A stretch of 64,000 nucleotides of DNA from Streptomyces dengpaensis (GTDB lineage: Bacteria > Actinomycetota > Actinomycetes > Streptomycetales > Streptomycetaceae), in assembly GCF_002946835.1 (NCBI RefSeq), contig NZ_CP026652.1, positions 7,316,001 through 7,380,000 of the forward strand, in the 5' to 3' direction. The translations under genes and the position numbers were made by a program. The notes under the pieces were generated by a model that worked only from the letters and a program-made list of their open reading frames with translations, had not been told where the DNA came from and made no database searches. Within the stretch, counting starts at the first letter, position 1; each line of letters begins with the position of its first letter. This document shows positions 22,700 through 30,209 of this stretch, piece by piece.

Positions 22700-23002
22700 A
22701 TGAGCCGCCGCACTGTCCTGATCATCCTGTCCGCTGCCGTCGCCGCACTCGTCATCGCCGGGGCCGTCGTGTGGCTGAACGCCAAGTCGTATGACGACAC
22801 CGTTGCGGCCTGCAAGAAGGCTTTGGACTCGTCGTCGACCAAGACTCATCGACCCAGTGCCTGCGAGGGCGTGAAGCAGGATGACTACGACGCTCTCCTG
22901 GTGGGCTGGGCTTTGAAGCACGCGTTCGACGACATGCCGAAGTCGGACCAGGACATGCTCGACTACTACGACGACGGGTCGATCAACGGCAGCATCGGCT
23001 GA
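22700..23002 (+). CDS. Secreted or membrane-anchored protein (100 aa)
   Basis: MSRRTVLIILSAAVAALVIA is a signal anchor with basic N-terminus, and GAVVWLNAKSYDD follows. The rest is an acidic, soluble domain with two Cys (AACKKALD and SACEGVKQDDYD). Because the hydrophobic part lacks a clear cleavage site, membrane anchoring is more likely than release. GGGGGGAACC precedes the ATG. Function unknown. Confidence 0.5.
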   Translation: MSRRTVLIILSAAVAALVIAGAVVWLNAKSYDDTVAACKKALDSSSTKTHRPSACEGVKQDDYDALLVGWALKHAFDDMPKSDQDMLDYYDDGSINGSIG

Positions 23003-23014
23003 CCAGGCGTAGCC

Positions 23015-23046
23015 AGGCCCCGCTCCGGAGTTCGGGCGGGGCCTTC
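23015..23046. terminator. Bidirectional terminator
   Basis: AGGCCCCGC and GCGGGGCCT form a 9-bp stem with a 12-nt loop between the rightward membrane-protein gene and the end of a leftward operon, so it can serve both. Confidence 0.6.
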
Positions 23047-23059
23047 GTCATGCGGCGGG

Positions 23060-23341
23060 CTACTGGCCGTCGTACTCGTACACGAGGGTGCCGTCGTCGT
23101 CGCGGCTGGGCTGACCGAGACCGTCGAGGCGCGGCCGGTAGAGCGCTTTGGGGAGCGGCCGGAGCGGGGTGGTGAGGTCGGCGATCGTGGGCGGCCCCGT
23201 GTCGACGGGGAGCACGATGCCGAGGGGCGGCTCACCGGTGGACCATGCCATGGTCCGGCCGTCGCCGGGGACGCCGATGAATCGGACGCGCGTGTGGTCG
23301 TTGTCGAGGTAGAGCGGCAGAAGGTCGCTGGGCTCGCTCAT
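23060..23341 (-). CDS. Hypothetical 93-aa protein
   Basis: MSEPSDLLPLYLDNDHTRVR... has beta-strand character (IGVPGDGRTMAWSTG, LGIVLPVDTG) and an acidic end. It is the last gene of a leftward operon and overlaps the gene before by ATGA. No family recognised. Confidence 0.5.
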   Translation of the reverse strand: MSEPSDLLPLYLDNDHTRVRFIGVPGDGRTMAWSTGEPPLGIVLPVDTGPPTIADLTTPLRPLPKALYRPRLDGLGQPSRDDDGTLVYEYDGQ

Positions 23342-23646
23342 GTGGTCGGCTCCTCGCCCGGGCGCACCGGGCCCGCGCTGGCGTGGGGCGCCGACTTGAC
23401 CTCGTGGCCGCAGGGAAGGTAGCGCGTGACTACCACCCTCTCGAACACGCTGGCCTCCGGGTCTTCCAGCCAGTATCGGAAACGCTCGAACTCGACGTTG
23501 CAGACGGGGCAGCGCCGCTGCTGCTCGGCGAGCTCGCGGGCGTACCCGTTCATCAGGTCACTCGCCTCGTCTACCGAGACGCCGAGGACAAGGAGCTTGT
23601 TGTACAGCTTCCAGGACGGGCGGCTCATGTCGAGGGCATCGCTCAT
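23338..23646 (-). CDS. Hypothetical protein with CPVC motif
   Basis: The 102-residue product has LAEQQRRCPVCNVEFERFRY and a later YLPCGHEVKSAPH, together a plausible Cys3His zinc site. The AEQQR-C pattern resembles the 83-aa Cys-rich gene at 5.4 kb. An internal ATG (MSRPSWKL) six residues on is an alternative start. ATGA overlaps join it to both neighbours. Confidence 0.5.
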   Translation of the reverse strand: MSDALDMSRPSWKLYNKLLVLGVSVDEASDLMNGYARELAEQQRRCPVCNVEFERFRYWLEDPEASVFERVVVTRYLPCGHEVKSAPHASAGPVRPGEEPTT

Positions 23647-23861
23647 GCGGTCTTCTCCTCGCTGCTCGCCGGGCGCTTCGAGCGGCCATCATCCACGGCC
23701 GGGGCCTTCGTCGTGCGGGCGGGGACGGCGCGCGCCATCCACCGGTTGTCGGTGAGGAGCTTCGGCAGCATCACCGGCACGAACCCGGCATCCACCAGCA
23801 GGGCGAGCCCTTCCGCGCACTCGTCCTGACTGTCCGCCTGCACACCGACTCGGATCGCCAT
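23643..23861 (-). CDS. Hypothetical 72-aa protein
   Basis: MAIRVGVQADSQDECAEGLA... shows a strand-helix-strand start with VDAGFVPVMLPKLLTDNRWM and then a polar tail. It stands between the HTH gene and the CPVC gene in the leftward operon. Function unknown. Confidence 0.45.
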   Translation of the reverse strand: MAIRVGVQADSQDECAEGLALLVDAGFVPVMLPKLLTDNRWMARAVPARTTKAPAVDDGRSKRPASSEEKTA

Positions 23862-23913
23862 ATCGGCAGTGTGCCCGGGGTGGTGGGGGAGGCGGGGCGG
23901 TTTGCGGGAAGCG

Positions 23914-24168
23914 CTACTCGGTCTCGGCGGCCGGCTGCGTCTCGGTTGCTCCAGAAGCCCGTTCAGCGTCGACGCGGTCGGCGATCTTCCGCGCCCATTC
24001 CCTGCTGTAGGGCGTGTGCTTGGCGATCGTCATGAGGGGTACACCGGCTGACCGCGCGTCGGCGATCAGTTCTTCGAGGCTTGTCCTGGCCTTCTCGTGG
24101 GTGGCGGTTGCTCGGTCGAGTTTGCGTAGCCAGGCGGCTTCGGTGTGCGGGTCGGGGCGGGGCGTCAT
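23914..24168 (-). CDS. HTH protein, candidate repressor of the leftward operon
   Basis: The 84-residue form (MTPRPDPHTEAAWLRKLDRA...) contains ELIADARSAGVPLMTIAKHT followed by PYSREWARKIADRVD, a helix-turn-helix like those of small Streptomyces regulators. A start 28 codons further upstream is possible, but it has no ribosome-binding site and would place two operator-like dyads inside the coding region. With the shorter start all four dyads lie upstream, as expected for autoregulation. Confidence 0.6.
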   Translation of the reverse strand: MTPRPDPHTEAAWLRKLDRATATHEKARTSLEELIADARSAGVPLMTIAKHTPYSREWARKIADRVDAERASGATETQPAAETE

Positions 24169-24192
24169 GTCCCAGATGGTCTCACGCGTGGG

Positions 24193-24314
24193 TGCCAAGT
24201 CGGTAGGCAGGTTGCTGCCAACTCGGTTGGCGCTGTCTTCGCGATTCGTCATGCCAACTATGTTGCACTCTCGGTGGTGGTCGTGTCATCATCGAAGTGC
24301 CAACAAAGTGGGCA
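24193..24314. promoter_or_regulatory. Four-copy 17-bp dyad, operator array
   Basis: TGCCAAGTCGGTAGGCA (24193), TGCCAACTCGGTTGGCG (24216), TGCCAACTATGTTGCAC (24252) and TGCCAACAAAGTGGGCA (24298) share TGCCAA-N5 plus an inverted half. They cover the gap between the leftward HTH gene and the rightward gene that begins at 24347. The arrangement suggests cooperative repressor binding that controls both directions. Confidence 0.6.
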
Positions 24315-24346
24315 GTAAGTCGCAGCAGGAACCGCAGGGGGACCCG

Positions 24347-24685
24347 TTGATCGCCTCGAACCGCAGCCGCCGCGCCACGCTGAAGGCCCGCAGCGTCGCG
24401 ACCCGCGCCGCCGCCCGCATCGCCCGCAAGGGCGTGGCCACGCTCGCGAGTCACTGTCTGGCCGCCGGCCTGGCCCCCAAGGAGGCGCGCACCGTCGCCA
24501 GTAGCCTGCGAAAGAACGCCGCCAAGGCCGGCGTGACCGGCGTCGTCGGCACCGCCTACCGCAAAGGTCTGGCTCGCCAGTGCACCCGCTACACCCCGGC
24601 CGAGGTCGCCGCCATCGCCGTCATCTACCGACCCAGGCGGGCCGAGTTCAAGATCGTCGCCGCCCGCCTTGCTCTCGCCGCCTGA
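24347..24685 (+). CDS. Basic helical protein (112 aa), possibly DNA-binding
   Basis: The TTG start is chosen for AGGGGG 5 nt upstream. The product is rich in Arg and Ala (NRSRRATLKARSVATRAAAR), with helices LASHCLAAGLAPKEARTVAS and YTPAEVAAIAVIYRPRRAEF. Net charge is strongly positive, which suggests nucleic-acid binding. It is divergent from the HTH gene across the dyad array. A GTG farther upstream is an alternative start. Confidence 0.45.
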   Translation: MIASNRSRRATLKARSVATRAAARIARKGVATLASHCLAAGLAPKEARTVASSLRKNAAKAGVTGVVGTAYRKGLARQCTRYTPAEVAAIAVIYRPRRAEFKIVAARLALAA

Positions 24686-24703
24686 CGCCGGGAAAGGAAC
24701 CCC

Positions 24704-24916
24704 ATGCTCAACCCGATGATCCGCCACGTACCCGGCACGCCCGTCCGCTACCACGGCAGCATCACCACCCTGCACGGCACCTACCAGGCCCACCCGTGCT
24801 GCTGCCTCCGCTGCGACGACCCGATCCTCGGCACTCCGCGGTTCCGGCTCGCCGACGCGGCTGGGAAGACCGTCGTGTGCTGCGTCCGCGCCCGCTCCAT
24901 CACCCCCGCCGCCTGA
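24704..24916 (+). CDS. Cys-rich small protein (70 aa)
   Basis: The core HPCCCLRCDDPILGTPRFRL followed by KTVVCCVRARS offers six Cys, probably a zinc ribbon. GAAAGGAACCCC precedes the ATG. The chain is typical of small actinophage zinc proteins without known function. Confidence 0.5.
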   Translation: MLNPMIRHVPGTPVRYHGSITTLHGTYQAHPCCCLRCDDPILGTPRFRLADAAGKTVVCCVRARSITPAA

Positions 24917-24931
24917 TCGAACGGAGAACCC

Positions 24932-25087
24932 ATGCCCCGCATGATCGGCCGCCAGTGCCCCGACGGGCCTGGTGGACGCGACTGCCACTGCTGCGGCCAG
25001 CCGCCCGGCCAGCAGCGGAAGACCGCCCGCCGCCGGATGAAGCGCAGTGAGCGCAACGCCTGGAAGCGCGACACCCGCCGCACCTGA
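24932..25087 (+). CDS. Small basic Cys-containing protein (51 aa)
   Basis: MPRMIGRQCPDGPGGRDCHC continues with CGQPPGQQRKTARRRMKRSE. A Cys cluster is followed by a strongly basic tail, which suggests nucleic-acid binding. CGGAGAACCC precedes the ATG. Function unknown. Confidence 0.5.
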   Translation: MPRMIGRQCPDGPGGRDCHCCGQPPGQQRKTARRRMKRSERNAWKRDTRRT

Positions 25088-25129
25088 CCGCCACCAGCAA
25101 CCGCCAGACCCGAACCGAAAGAGCACCCC

Positions 25130-25510
25130 ATGACCGATACCGCGAACTGGATCTGCCCGCAGCACCCCTTCGGGCACACGTGGCAGGCCGACTCCCTCAA
25201 GTGCACCCTGTGCGAGGCCCGGCGGACCGCAAGCGAAGCGATCGTGGCGCTCCTCGCTGGACTCCCCGGCTGGGACATCCCCCGAGCCGAACGCCTCATC
25301 TCCGCCCACCAGGCCGAAGCGGCACCCCCTGCCGACGACACGATTCCCCTCACCGTCCACTGGGACCGGATCGTCATGCACCCCGGCGAGACCGATGACG
25401 ACACGATCGTCGGCTGCCTTACCGAGGACGGACGGCCCGCCGCCCTCGTCCTCGACGACGAGCACCGCGAAGCCCTCGGCCTCATGCTCGTGGACCCGGA
25501 CGGCAACTGA
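25130..25510 (+). CDS. Hypothetical protein with N-terminal Cys/His site
   Basis: The 126-residue product begins MTDTANWICPQHPFGHTWQA and has KCTLCEARR, giving a C-H-H-C-C zinc site. The rest is an acidic alpha/beta region (HWDRIVMHPGETDDDTIVGC). Its stop overlaps the next ATG. Function unknown. Confidence 0.5.
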   Translation: MTDTANWICPQHPFGHTWQADSLKCTLCEARRTASEAIVALLAGLPGWDIPRAERLISAHQAEAAPPADDTIPLTVHWDRIVMHPGETDDDTIVGCLTEDGRPAALVLDDEHREALGLMLVDPDGN

Positions 25511-25833
25511 TGCCTCTCATCGACGACATCGAGTTCTACGGCCGTGCCGTCGCCGCAGGCGAACTCGACCGGGCTCGGGCTGCCGAACTGTTGGCCCGGG
25601 ACAGCGGCAGTTTCTTCACCGTGCCGTGCGCGGCCAGCTGGATCGACGGCTGGGAAGGCGTCCGCGCCCGCTTGGACCGAATCCACTCCGACGTGTTCCA
25701 CACGCTGAAAGCCATCGAGAACGGGCGGCCGGTCCGCTACCGGGCACTCCCGCCGAAGCTCCCCGCCTGGGAGGAAAGCCCGCACGAAGCCGCCCGCTAC
25801 GACCGCCACCACTTCGAACGAGACGAGGACTGA
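25510..25833 (+). CDS. Hypothetical 107-aa protein
   Basis: MPLIDDIEFYGRAVAAGELD... contains RARAAELLARDSGSFFTVPC and LDRIHSDVFHTLKAIENGR. The N-terminal half resembles short helical domains of unknown role often found in Streptomyces phages. Co-translated with the gene before. Confidence 0.5.
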   Translation: MPLIDDIEFYGRAVAAGELDRARAAELLARDSGSFFTVPCAASWIDGWEGVRARLDRIHSDVFHTLKAIENGRPVRYRALPPKLPAWEESPHEAARYDRHHFERDED

Positions 25834-25835
25834 AC

Positions 25836-26141
25836 ATGGCCAGCATCACCACGAAGGTGCGGCAGCACCTCATCTCCCTGCGCCTGCAGGGTGCACCCGA
25901 TGTCGAGAATCGCCACGGGCCCGGCGTACTTCGCCCGACCGAGGTCCGGGTCACCTACTGGTACGACGGCGACGAGGCGACAACCCCCGACGCCACGGTG
26001 CGGCTCTTCGGCTTGTGGGTGAGCGAGGGCGGCGAAGGGACCGACCACGTAATGGATCAGTCCTACACGGGTCCGCAACGGAACTGGCCCGAGTGGCTCG
26101 TCGAGATCGTCCGAGTCAACCAGCCCAAGACGCGCCGATGA
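25836..26141 (+). CDS. Hypothetical 101-aa protein
   Basis: MASITTKVRQHLISLRLQGA... has strand-rich regions (VRVTYWYDGDEATTPDATVR, LFGLWVSEGGEGTDH) and ends WPEWLVEIVRVNQPKTRR. The stop overlaps the next ATG. No family recognised. Confidence 0.5.
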   Translation: MASITTKVRQHLISLRLQGAPDVENRHGPGVLRPTEVRVTYWYDGDEATTPDATVRLFGLWVSEGGEGTDHVMDQSYTGPQRNWPEWLVEIVRVNQPKTRR

Positions 26142-26365
26142 CCGCCCTGCCCACCCCGTCGCTGGCTGAGGAGTTCCCGATCCGGCAGGTCCGGTTCGTC
26201 AACGGCCGCACTTATCACCGCACCCGCCGGCCCGACGACGAACGCTGGTGGGACCTCCTCGAAGCCGCCTGCGGAAAGCAGGGCTACCTCGCCCGCGGCT
26301 ACCCGAACGGCGCCATCCGCGAATGCCCCGGCTGCGTGCGGGCCGTCGAAGCCGACACCGCATGA
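26138..26365 (+). CDS. Hypothetical 75-aa protein
   Basis: MTALPTPSLAEEFPIRQVRF... contains YHRTRRPDDERWWDLLEAAC and a late RECPGCVRA. Two or three Cys could form a metal site. Overlaps mark it as part of the same operon. Confidence 0.5.
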   Translation: MTALPTPSLAEEFPIRQVRFVNGRTYHRTRRPDDERWWDLLEAACGKQGYLARGYPNGAIRECPGCVRAVEADTA

Positions 26366-26375
26366 CCGACACCGC

Positions 26376-26534
26376 ATGACCGGCACCAACCCGATGGGCT
26401 GCCGCTGGTGCGGCATCGACCAGCGGCCCCACGCCATCCAGTACGGCGCCAACGGCCCCCACACCTGGCAGCAGCCCACCCAGCAGCAAATCAAAGGCCG
26501 CATGCTCGCCCGGCGAGCAGAAAGGAAACCATGA
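26376..26534 (+). CDS. Small protein with CRWCG knuckle (52 aa)
   Basis: MTGTNPMGCRWCGIDQRPHA has a C-x2-C knuckle followed by His, then TWQQPTQQQIKGRMLARRAE. The start lies in a tandem duplicate of CGACACCGCATGAC, whose first copy forms the previous stop. The start is therefore the second ATG of the duplication. The next ATG overlaps its stop. Confidence 0.5.
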   Translation: MTGTNPMGCRWCGIDQRPHAIQYGANGPHTWQQPTQQQIKGRMLARRAERKP

Positions 26535-26767
26535 CCACCTGGCCGTTCGGCACCGACGCCGACGAACACGACCCGCAGGCCACGCCCGAGTGCGGCCAGC
26601 ACGGCCCGATGGAGCAGCGCCAGCCTGAGACGCCCGAACAGCGCTGGTGCGGTACCTGGTACCAGTGCACGTCTTTTCGGTGCGGCTCGGCGGCCCTGCT
26701 TCCTTCGCTCGAACTGCGAGCACAGCTCGCCGCCCAACGGGCAGCTTCATCGAAGGCCGCAGCATGA
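26531..26767 (+). CDS. Hypothetical 78-aa protein
   Basis: MTTWPFGTDADEHDPQATPE contains CGQHGPMEQRQPETPEQRWC and YQCTSFRCGSA, a Cys4/His site. AAAGGAAACC precedes the ATG. Typical small phage zinc protein, function unknown. Confidence 0.5.
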   Translation: MTTWPFGTDADEHDPQATPECGQHGPMEQRQPETPEQRWCGTWYQCTSFRCGSAALLPSLELRAQLAAQRAASSKAAA

Positions 26768-27069
26768 CCGACCGCCGCCTCATGTCCGCCCGCCGCGCCC
26801 AAGAGATTATCGAGGGCGCCGAGTTGGTCAAAGCCCCCGACTGGCGGGACACCCGCAACTGGCATGTCGTGGCCGCCGACGGCACAGTCCTGGTCGTCGT
26901 CGCACCCTCCTACGGCGGCACGTCCCGCACGGGCCGCAACGGGTGGAAGTACTTCCTGGCCGCGATGGGTCCCTCCGGCAACCGCGACCCAGAACCCACC
27001 CGTCAGCAAGCCGCTGCCCGCGGACTCGCCGCATGGAAGCGATGGGTTACCACCGCAGCCCGCCGATGA
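26764..27069 (+). CDS. Hypothetical 101-aa protein
   Basis: MTDRRLMSARRAQEIIEGAE... contains WHVVAADGTVLVVVAPSYGG, a strand pair, and ends AAWKRWVTTAARR. It is the last rightward gene before the structural region; a hairpin follows. Function unknown. Confidence 0.5.
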   Translation: MTDRRLMSARRAQEIIEGAELVKAPDWRDTRNWHVVAADGTVLVVVAPSYGGTSRTGRNGWKYFLAAMGPSGNRDPEPTRQQAAARGLAAWKRWVTTAARR

Positions 27070-27083
27070 GCCGCACCGTGCAG

Positions 27084-27109
27084 GGCCCGCCGCCAGCCCG
27101 GGGCGGGCC
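27084..27109. terminator. Terminator-like hairpin between convergent genes
   Basis: GGCCCGCC and GGCGGGCC form an 8-bp stem with a 10-nt loop between the end of the rightward accessory run and the end of a leftward membrane-protein gene. Confidence 0.4.
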
Positions 27110-27127
27110 TGCGGCGTGCGTGCGGCG

Positions 27128-27352
27128 CTAGCTGGGGTCGCGCCGCCACGGCCGACTGGACTCGCTTGGCCGCCGCCCGCCACCAAACTGGCGCCGTGCG
27201 GCAGTCGTCACCATCACCCCGATCAAGACCACCCCAGACAGGGCCGCAAGGACGGTCCAGCCCTGCGCAATGCTGACGAGAAGCAAGACGAAAGCCGCGA
27301 CGAATACGCCAGCGTCCACGGCTCCGGGCTTATGTGCGGGTGCGTCACTCAT
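27128..27352 (-). CDS. Small two-span membrane protein
   Basis: Two hydrophobic helices, DAGVFVAAFVLLLVSIAQGW and VLAALSGVVLIGVMVTTAAR, and a basic tail make a 74-residue membrane protein. It is the second gene of a leftward pair upstream of the late genes. It could be a superinfection or holin-related factor, but nothing specific shows this. Confidence 0.5.
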   Translation of the reverse strand: MSDAPAHKPGAVDAGVFVAAFVLLLVSIAQGWTVLAALSGVVLIGVMVTTAARRQFGGGRRPSESSRPWRRDPS

Positions 27353-27437
27353 GGCGGCGAGTGTGACGTGTGCCGAGCGTGTCCGGAATGGGTGTTGATG
27401 AGTTCGTTACGTCATCTGCCGTCGCGGTCGCTGACCA

Positions 27438-27641
27438 TCAGCGCCCCTTGCGTGCCGCGCGGCGGCGCCCGGCCGCGGCCATCTTCGCCATGCGCTTGGC
27501 CCCGTACTTCTTGCGTCCAGCAGCTGCTGCGACGGCGTTGGGATCTCTGGCGCCTGATCTGCGGGCCGAGGCGGCGACGGCTTTGAACCGCTTGCCCGAG
27601 CCGAGCTTCGGGGTCTTCTTCTTCGCTGCCATGCCTTCCAT
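27438..27641 (-). CDS. Small histone-like basic protein
   Basis: The 67-residue product is extremely basic (MAAKKKTPKLGSGKRFKAVA and GRKKYGAKRMAKMAAAGRRR). Proteins with the PKLGSGxRF start and a KYG-KRMAKMAAAGRRRAA end are common near terminase genes in actinophages and probably bind nucleic acid. Which of the two neighbouring ATG codons is used is unclear. Confidence 0.6.
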   Translation of the reverse strand: MEGMAAKKKTPKLGSGKRFKAVAASARRSGARDPNAVAAAAGRKKYGAKRMAKMAAAGRRRAARKGR

Positions 27642-27700
27642 GGTGCGCCCGCGTCAGCGGTTGCGGTAGGGGAGTTAGCGACCAATGCGCGCCCGTGTCC

Positions 27701-27720
27701 TACGATTCAAAGGTGAAGGT
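27701..27720 (+). promoter_or_regulatory. Late-module motif, copy 1
   Basis: TACGATTCAAAGGTGAAGGT lies 42 nt before the terminase small-subunit gene. It is one of five related copies (TACGATTCCAAGGTGAA consensus) that stand in front of late modules. TACGAT alone also fits a -10 box. Confidence 0.5.
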
Positions 27721-27761
27721 GATGTAATTCTGGCGATTCAACGGCAGCGAGGAGCTGGGGT

Positions 27762-28361
27762 ATGGCTGGCGGACCCAACCCATACAAGAGGAAAAACCCG
27801 GCCGAGCACGCCGAGAAGGCGGCCATCGTCTTCCAACTCAAGCTTGACGGGCACTCCTTCCGCGCCATCGAAGCGATCACCGCCGCACCCAACGGGCCCA
27901 CCAATGGTGTCCGCATCCCCTGGACCACCGCCCGCGACCTCCTGCGCGAGGAGTTGGCACGCCGCGTCGACCCGAAGATCGACGCCTACCGGACCCTCCA
28001 CCTCGCCCGCCTCGAAGCCGAACTCGTCCGCCTCAGCGAGCTTGAGGCCCGAGCCAAACAGGTACTCGACCGGCACCACATCACCGTCAACAACGGCCGC
28101 GTCATCAGCATCGACGGCGAACCCCTCCAGGACGACGGCCCCGTTCTCGCCGCCATCGACCGCCTCATCAAGATCGAAGACGCGCGGCGAAAGAACAACG
28201 AATCCCAGCGCAAACTCCTCGGGCTCGACGCCCCCACCAAAGTCGACGCCCAAGTCACCGAAGTCACCCAGCAGGACATCGAACTGCAGGAGATGCTCCG
28301 CGAAGCCAAAGCCAAGGTGCAGATCGAAGAGCAGCGCATCATCGACGGCGGTAACTCGTGA
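27762..28361 (+). CDS. Terminase small-subunit-like protein
   Basis: The 199-residue product starts basic (MAGGPNPYKRKNPAEHAEKA) and has a helix-turn-helix-like segment (LKLDGHSFRAIEAITAAPNG, IPWTTARDLLREELARRV). A long coiled coil follows (VDPKIDAYRTLHLARLEAEL and later helices). Such DNA-recognition plus oligomerisation architecture, placed two genes ahead of the large subunit, fits a terminase small subunit that picks the packaging site. The assignment rests on position and layout more than on a signature. Confidence 0.6.
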   Translation: MAGGPNPYKRKNPAEHAEKAAIVFQLKLDGHSFRAIEAITAAPNGPTNGVRIPWTTARDLLREELARRVDPKIDAYRTLHLARLEAELVRLSELEARAKQVLDRHHITVNNGRVISIDGEPLQDDGPVLAAIDRLIKIEDARRKNNESQRKLLGLDAPTKVDAQVTEVTQQDIELQEMLREAKAKVQIEEQRIIDGGNS

Positions 28362-28597
28362 CCCGCAGCACCTACTTCATCGAATCCCTCGTCCCGTCCT
28401 GGCTGATGCACGACGGCGGCTACCGAGCCGCCCTCACCCAACACCTCCGCGACCGGCTCACCCTCCAGGGCTACGACATCGTCGCCCCCATCCGCATCCG
28501 CCCCGAGGCCGGGCAAGTCCCGCCGCCCGTCGGCATGCTGATGCTGCGCGTCGAAACGGAAGTCGAAGAGTTCGACATCGAGGTCGGCGAGGACTGA
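28358..28597 (+). CDS. Hypothetical 79-aa protein between terminase genes
   Basis: It starts with GTG inside the small-subunit stop. The product MTRSTYFIESLVPSWLMHDG... has LTQHLRDRLTLQGYDIV and an acidic end (VETEVEEFDIEVGED). Small proteins of this position are common in actinophages and their role is unknown. Confidence 0.5.
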   Translation: MTRSTYFIESLVPSWLMHDGGYRAALTQHLRDRLTLQGYDIVAPIRIRPEAGQVPPPVGMLMLRVETEVEEFDIEVGED

Positions 28598-28598
28598 C

Positions 28599-30164
28599 GT
28601 GGCGACCGCGACCCGCACCCGCGGCTACCTCGAAGGCATGGACGCCGAGACGTTCGATCTCACCACCTACCTCGCCCAGTTCGACTCGGTACTGCTGACC
28701 CATGAGGACGACGAAGTGCGCGCGGAAGCGCGCCGCACTTACTCACGCCTGGATCCCGTCTTCTTCGCCGCCACCTACCTGCGCCACCATCTCCGCGACA
28801 GCGAAGGGCAGATCACGTTCGGGGATGCGCACCTCGACTGGTGCCGCGCCGCACGGGCCTGGATCCGTCCGGTCACCGCGCCGGCGCAGCAGCGGGATGC
28901 TTATATCGCTCCGAGGAGCATGGGCAAGTCGACTTGGTGGTTCATGATCCTGCCGCTGTGGGCCGCCGCTCACGGGCACGTCAAATTTGCTGCCGCCTTC
29001 GCGAGTTCGGCAAGCCAGGCGGAAACCCACCTAGCCTCGTTCAAGGCTGAAATCGATCGAAATAGGCTGCTGCGCCGCGACTTCCCCAGCCTATGTACGC
29101 CGGCTAAGCGGCCGTCCGGGGCGAACGTTGCGGACACGCAGGCGATGTACATCGCCGAGTCCGGGTTCGCGTTCGCTGCGCGGGGTGTCGATTCCAGTAA
29201 CCTCGGTATGAAGATCGGGGAGCGCCGTCCAGACCTCCTACTGGCGGACGATGTGGAGCCGGATGAAAGTAGCTATTCGGCTGATCTTGCCCGAAAGCGG
29301 CTCACCACGCTCCTCGATGCGATCCTGCCGTTGAACATTTACGCACGGGTCGTGATCTCCGGAACCGTGACCATGACTGGATCTGTAATTCACCAGTTGG
29401 TGAAGCATGCTCGTGGCGTTGAGACGGCCGACTGGATTCGCGACGAGGGGATCCGCGCGCACTACACGCCGCCGATCGTGAAGCGCGCCGACGGCACGGA
29501 GCGCAGTGTGTGGCCGGCGAAGTGGCCCATCGAATATCTGCGATCTATAGAGGGGACCAGGAGCTATGCCAAAAACATGGCCAACGATCCGCTCGGCGCG
29601 GACGGTGATCTGTGGACGCCGGACGACTTCCGCTACCCGGGCGACGAAGGTGTGGACCCGGTTACGCACATGATGCTGTCGATCGACCCCGCGGTCACCG
29701 CGAAGCGGTCCAGCGACTTCACGGGTTTGGGGGTGGTGTCGTGGTCGGCCCGGCATCAGCGGTGCACCGTGCATGTCGCGACCGCAGTGAAGGTGCAGCC
29801 GGGGCCGCTGCTGCGGGACAAGGTGCTCGCGCTGCTCGATGAGTTCCCGCAGATCGGGCTGATCCTGGTCGAGGTGAATCAGGGTCAGGACACGTGGCAG
29901 GCGATCTTCCATGGGATGCCGGTGAAGGTGAAGACGGTCAGTCAGACGGAGCCCAAGTTCACGCGCGCTGAGGGGGTGCTGAATCACTATCAGCGGGGCC
30001 GGGTGATCCATGCGCGCAGGCTGCGGGAGTTGGAAGAGCAGATGTGCGCCTTCCCGAAGGCGCCGCACGACGACCTCGTCGACTGTGTCGGGTCGGCTAT
30101 CCGGCGTTTCATCCCGAACAAGCCGAGGAAGGTTACGCAGGCAAGCGCCGGGAGTTACCTTTGA
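28599..30164 (+). CDS. Terminase large subunit
   Basis: The 521-residue protein carries an ATPase domain with a Walker A-like APRSMGKST (near residue 105) and Walker B PDLLLADDVE (near residue 211). The RNase H-like nuclease has acidic residues in MLSIDPAVT (near 358), ILVEVNQG (near 427) and PHDDLVDCVG (near 488). It packages phage DNA into the prohead and cuts concatemers. The start is GTG 2 nt after the previous stop. The ATPase middle (28.98-29.59 kb) uses AGG, ATA and CTA codons that are rare in neighbours, a sign of mosaic exchange. Confidence 0.92.
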   Translation: MATATRTRGYLEGMDAETFDLTTYLAQFDSVLLTHEDDEVRAEARRTYSRLDPVFFAATYLRHHLRDSEGQITFGDAHLDWCRAARAWIRPVTAPAQQRDAYIAPRSMGKSTWWFMILPLWAAAHGHVKFAAAFASSASQAETHLASFKAEIDRNRLLRRDFPSLCTPAKRPSGANVADTQAMYIAESGFAFAARGVDSSNLGMKIGERRPDLLLADDVEPDESSYSADLARKRLTTLLDAILPLNIYARVVISGTVTMTGSVIHQLVKHARGVETADWIRDEGIRAHYTPPIVKRADGTERSVWPAKWPIEYLRSIEGTRSYAKNMANDPLGADGDLWTPDDFRYPGDEGVDPVTHMMLSIDPAVTAKRSSDFTGLGVVSWSARHQRCTVHVATAVKVQPGPLLRDKVLALLDEFPQIGLILVEVNQGQDTWQAIFHGMPVKVKTVSQTEPKFTRAEGVLNHYQRGRVIHARRLRELEEQMCAFPKAPHDDLVDCVGSAIRRFIPNKPRKVTQASAGSYL

Positions 30165-30180
30165 TTCCAAGGTGAAGGGT
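30160..30180 (+). promoter_or_regulatory. Late-module motif, copy 2
   Basis: TGATTCCAAGGTGAAGG stands across the end of the terminase gene, 37 nt before the portal gene. It is a close match to copies at 27.70, 33.63 and 52.67 kb. Confidence 0.55.
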
Positions 30181-30209
30181 TATCATCACCCTAATGAAGG
30201 GTGGTGGTT

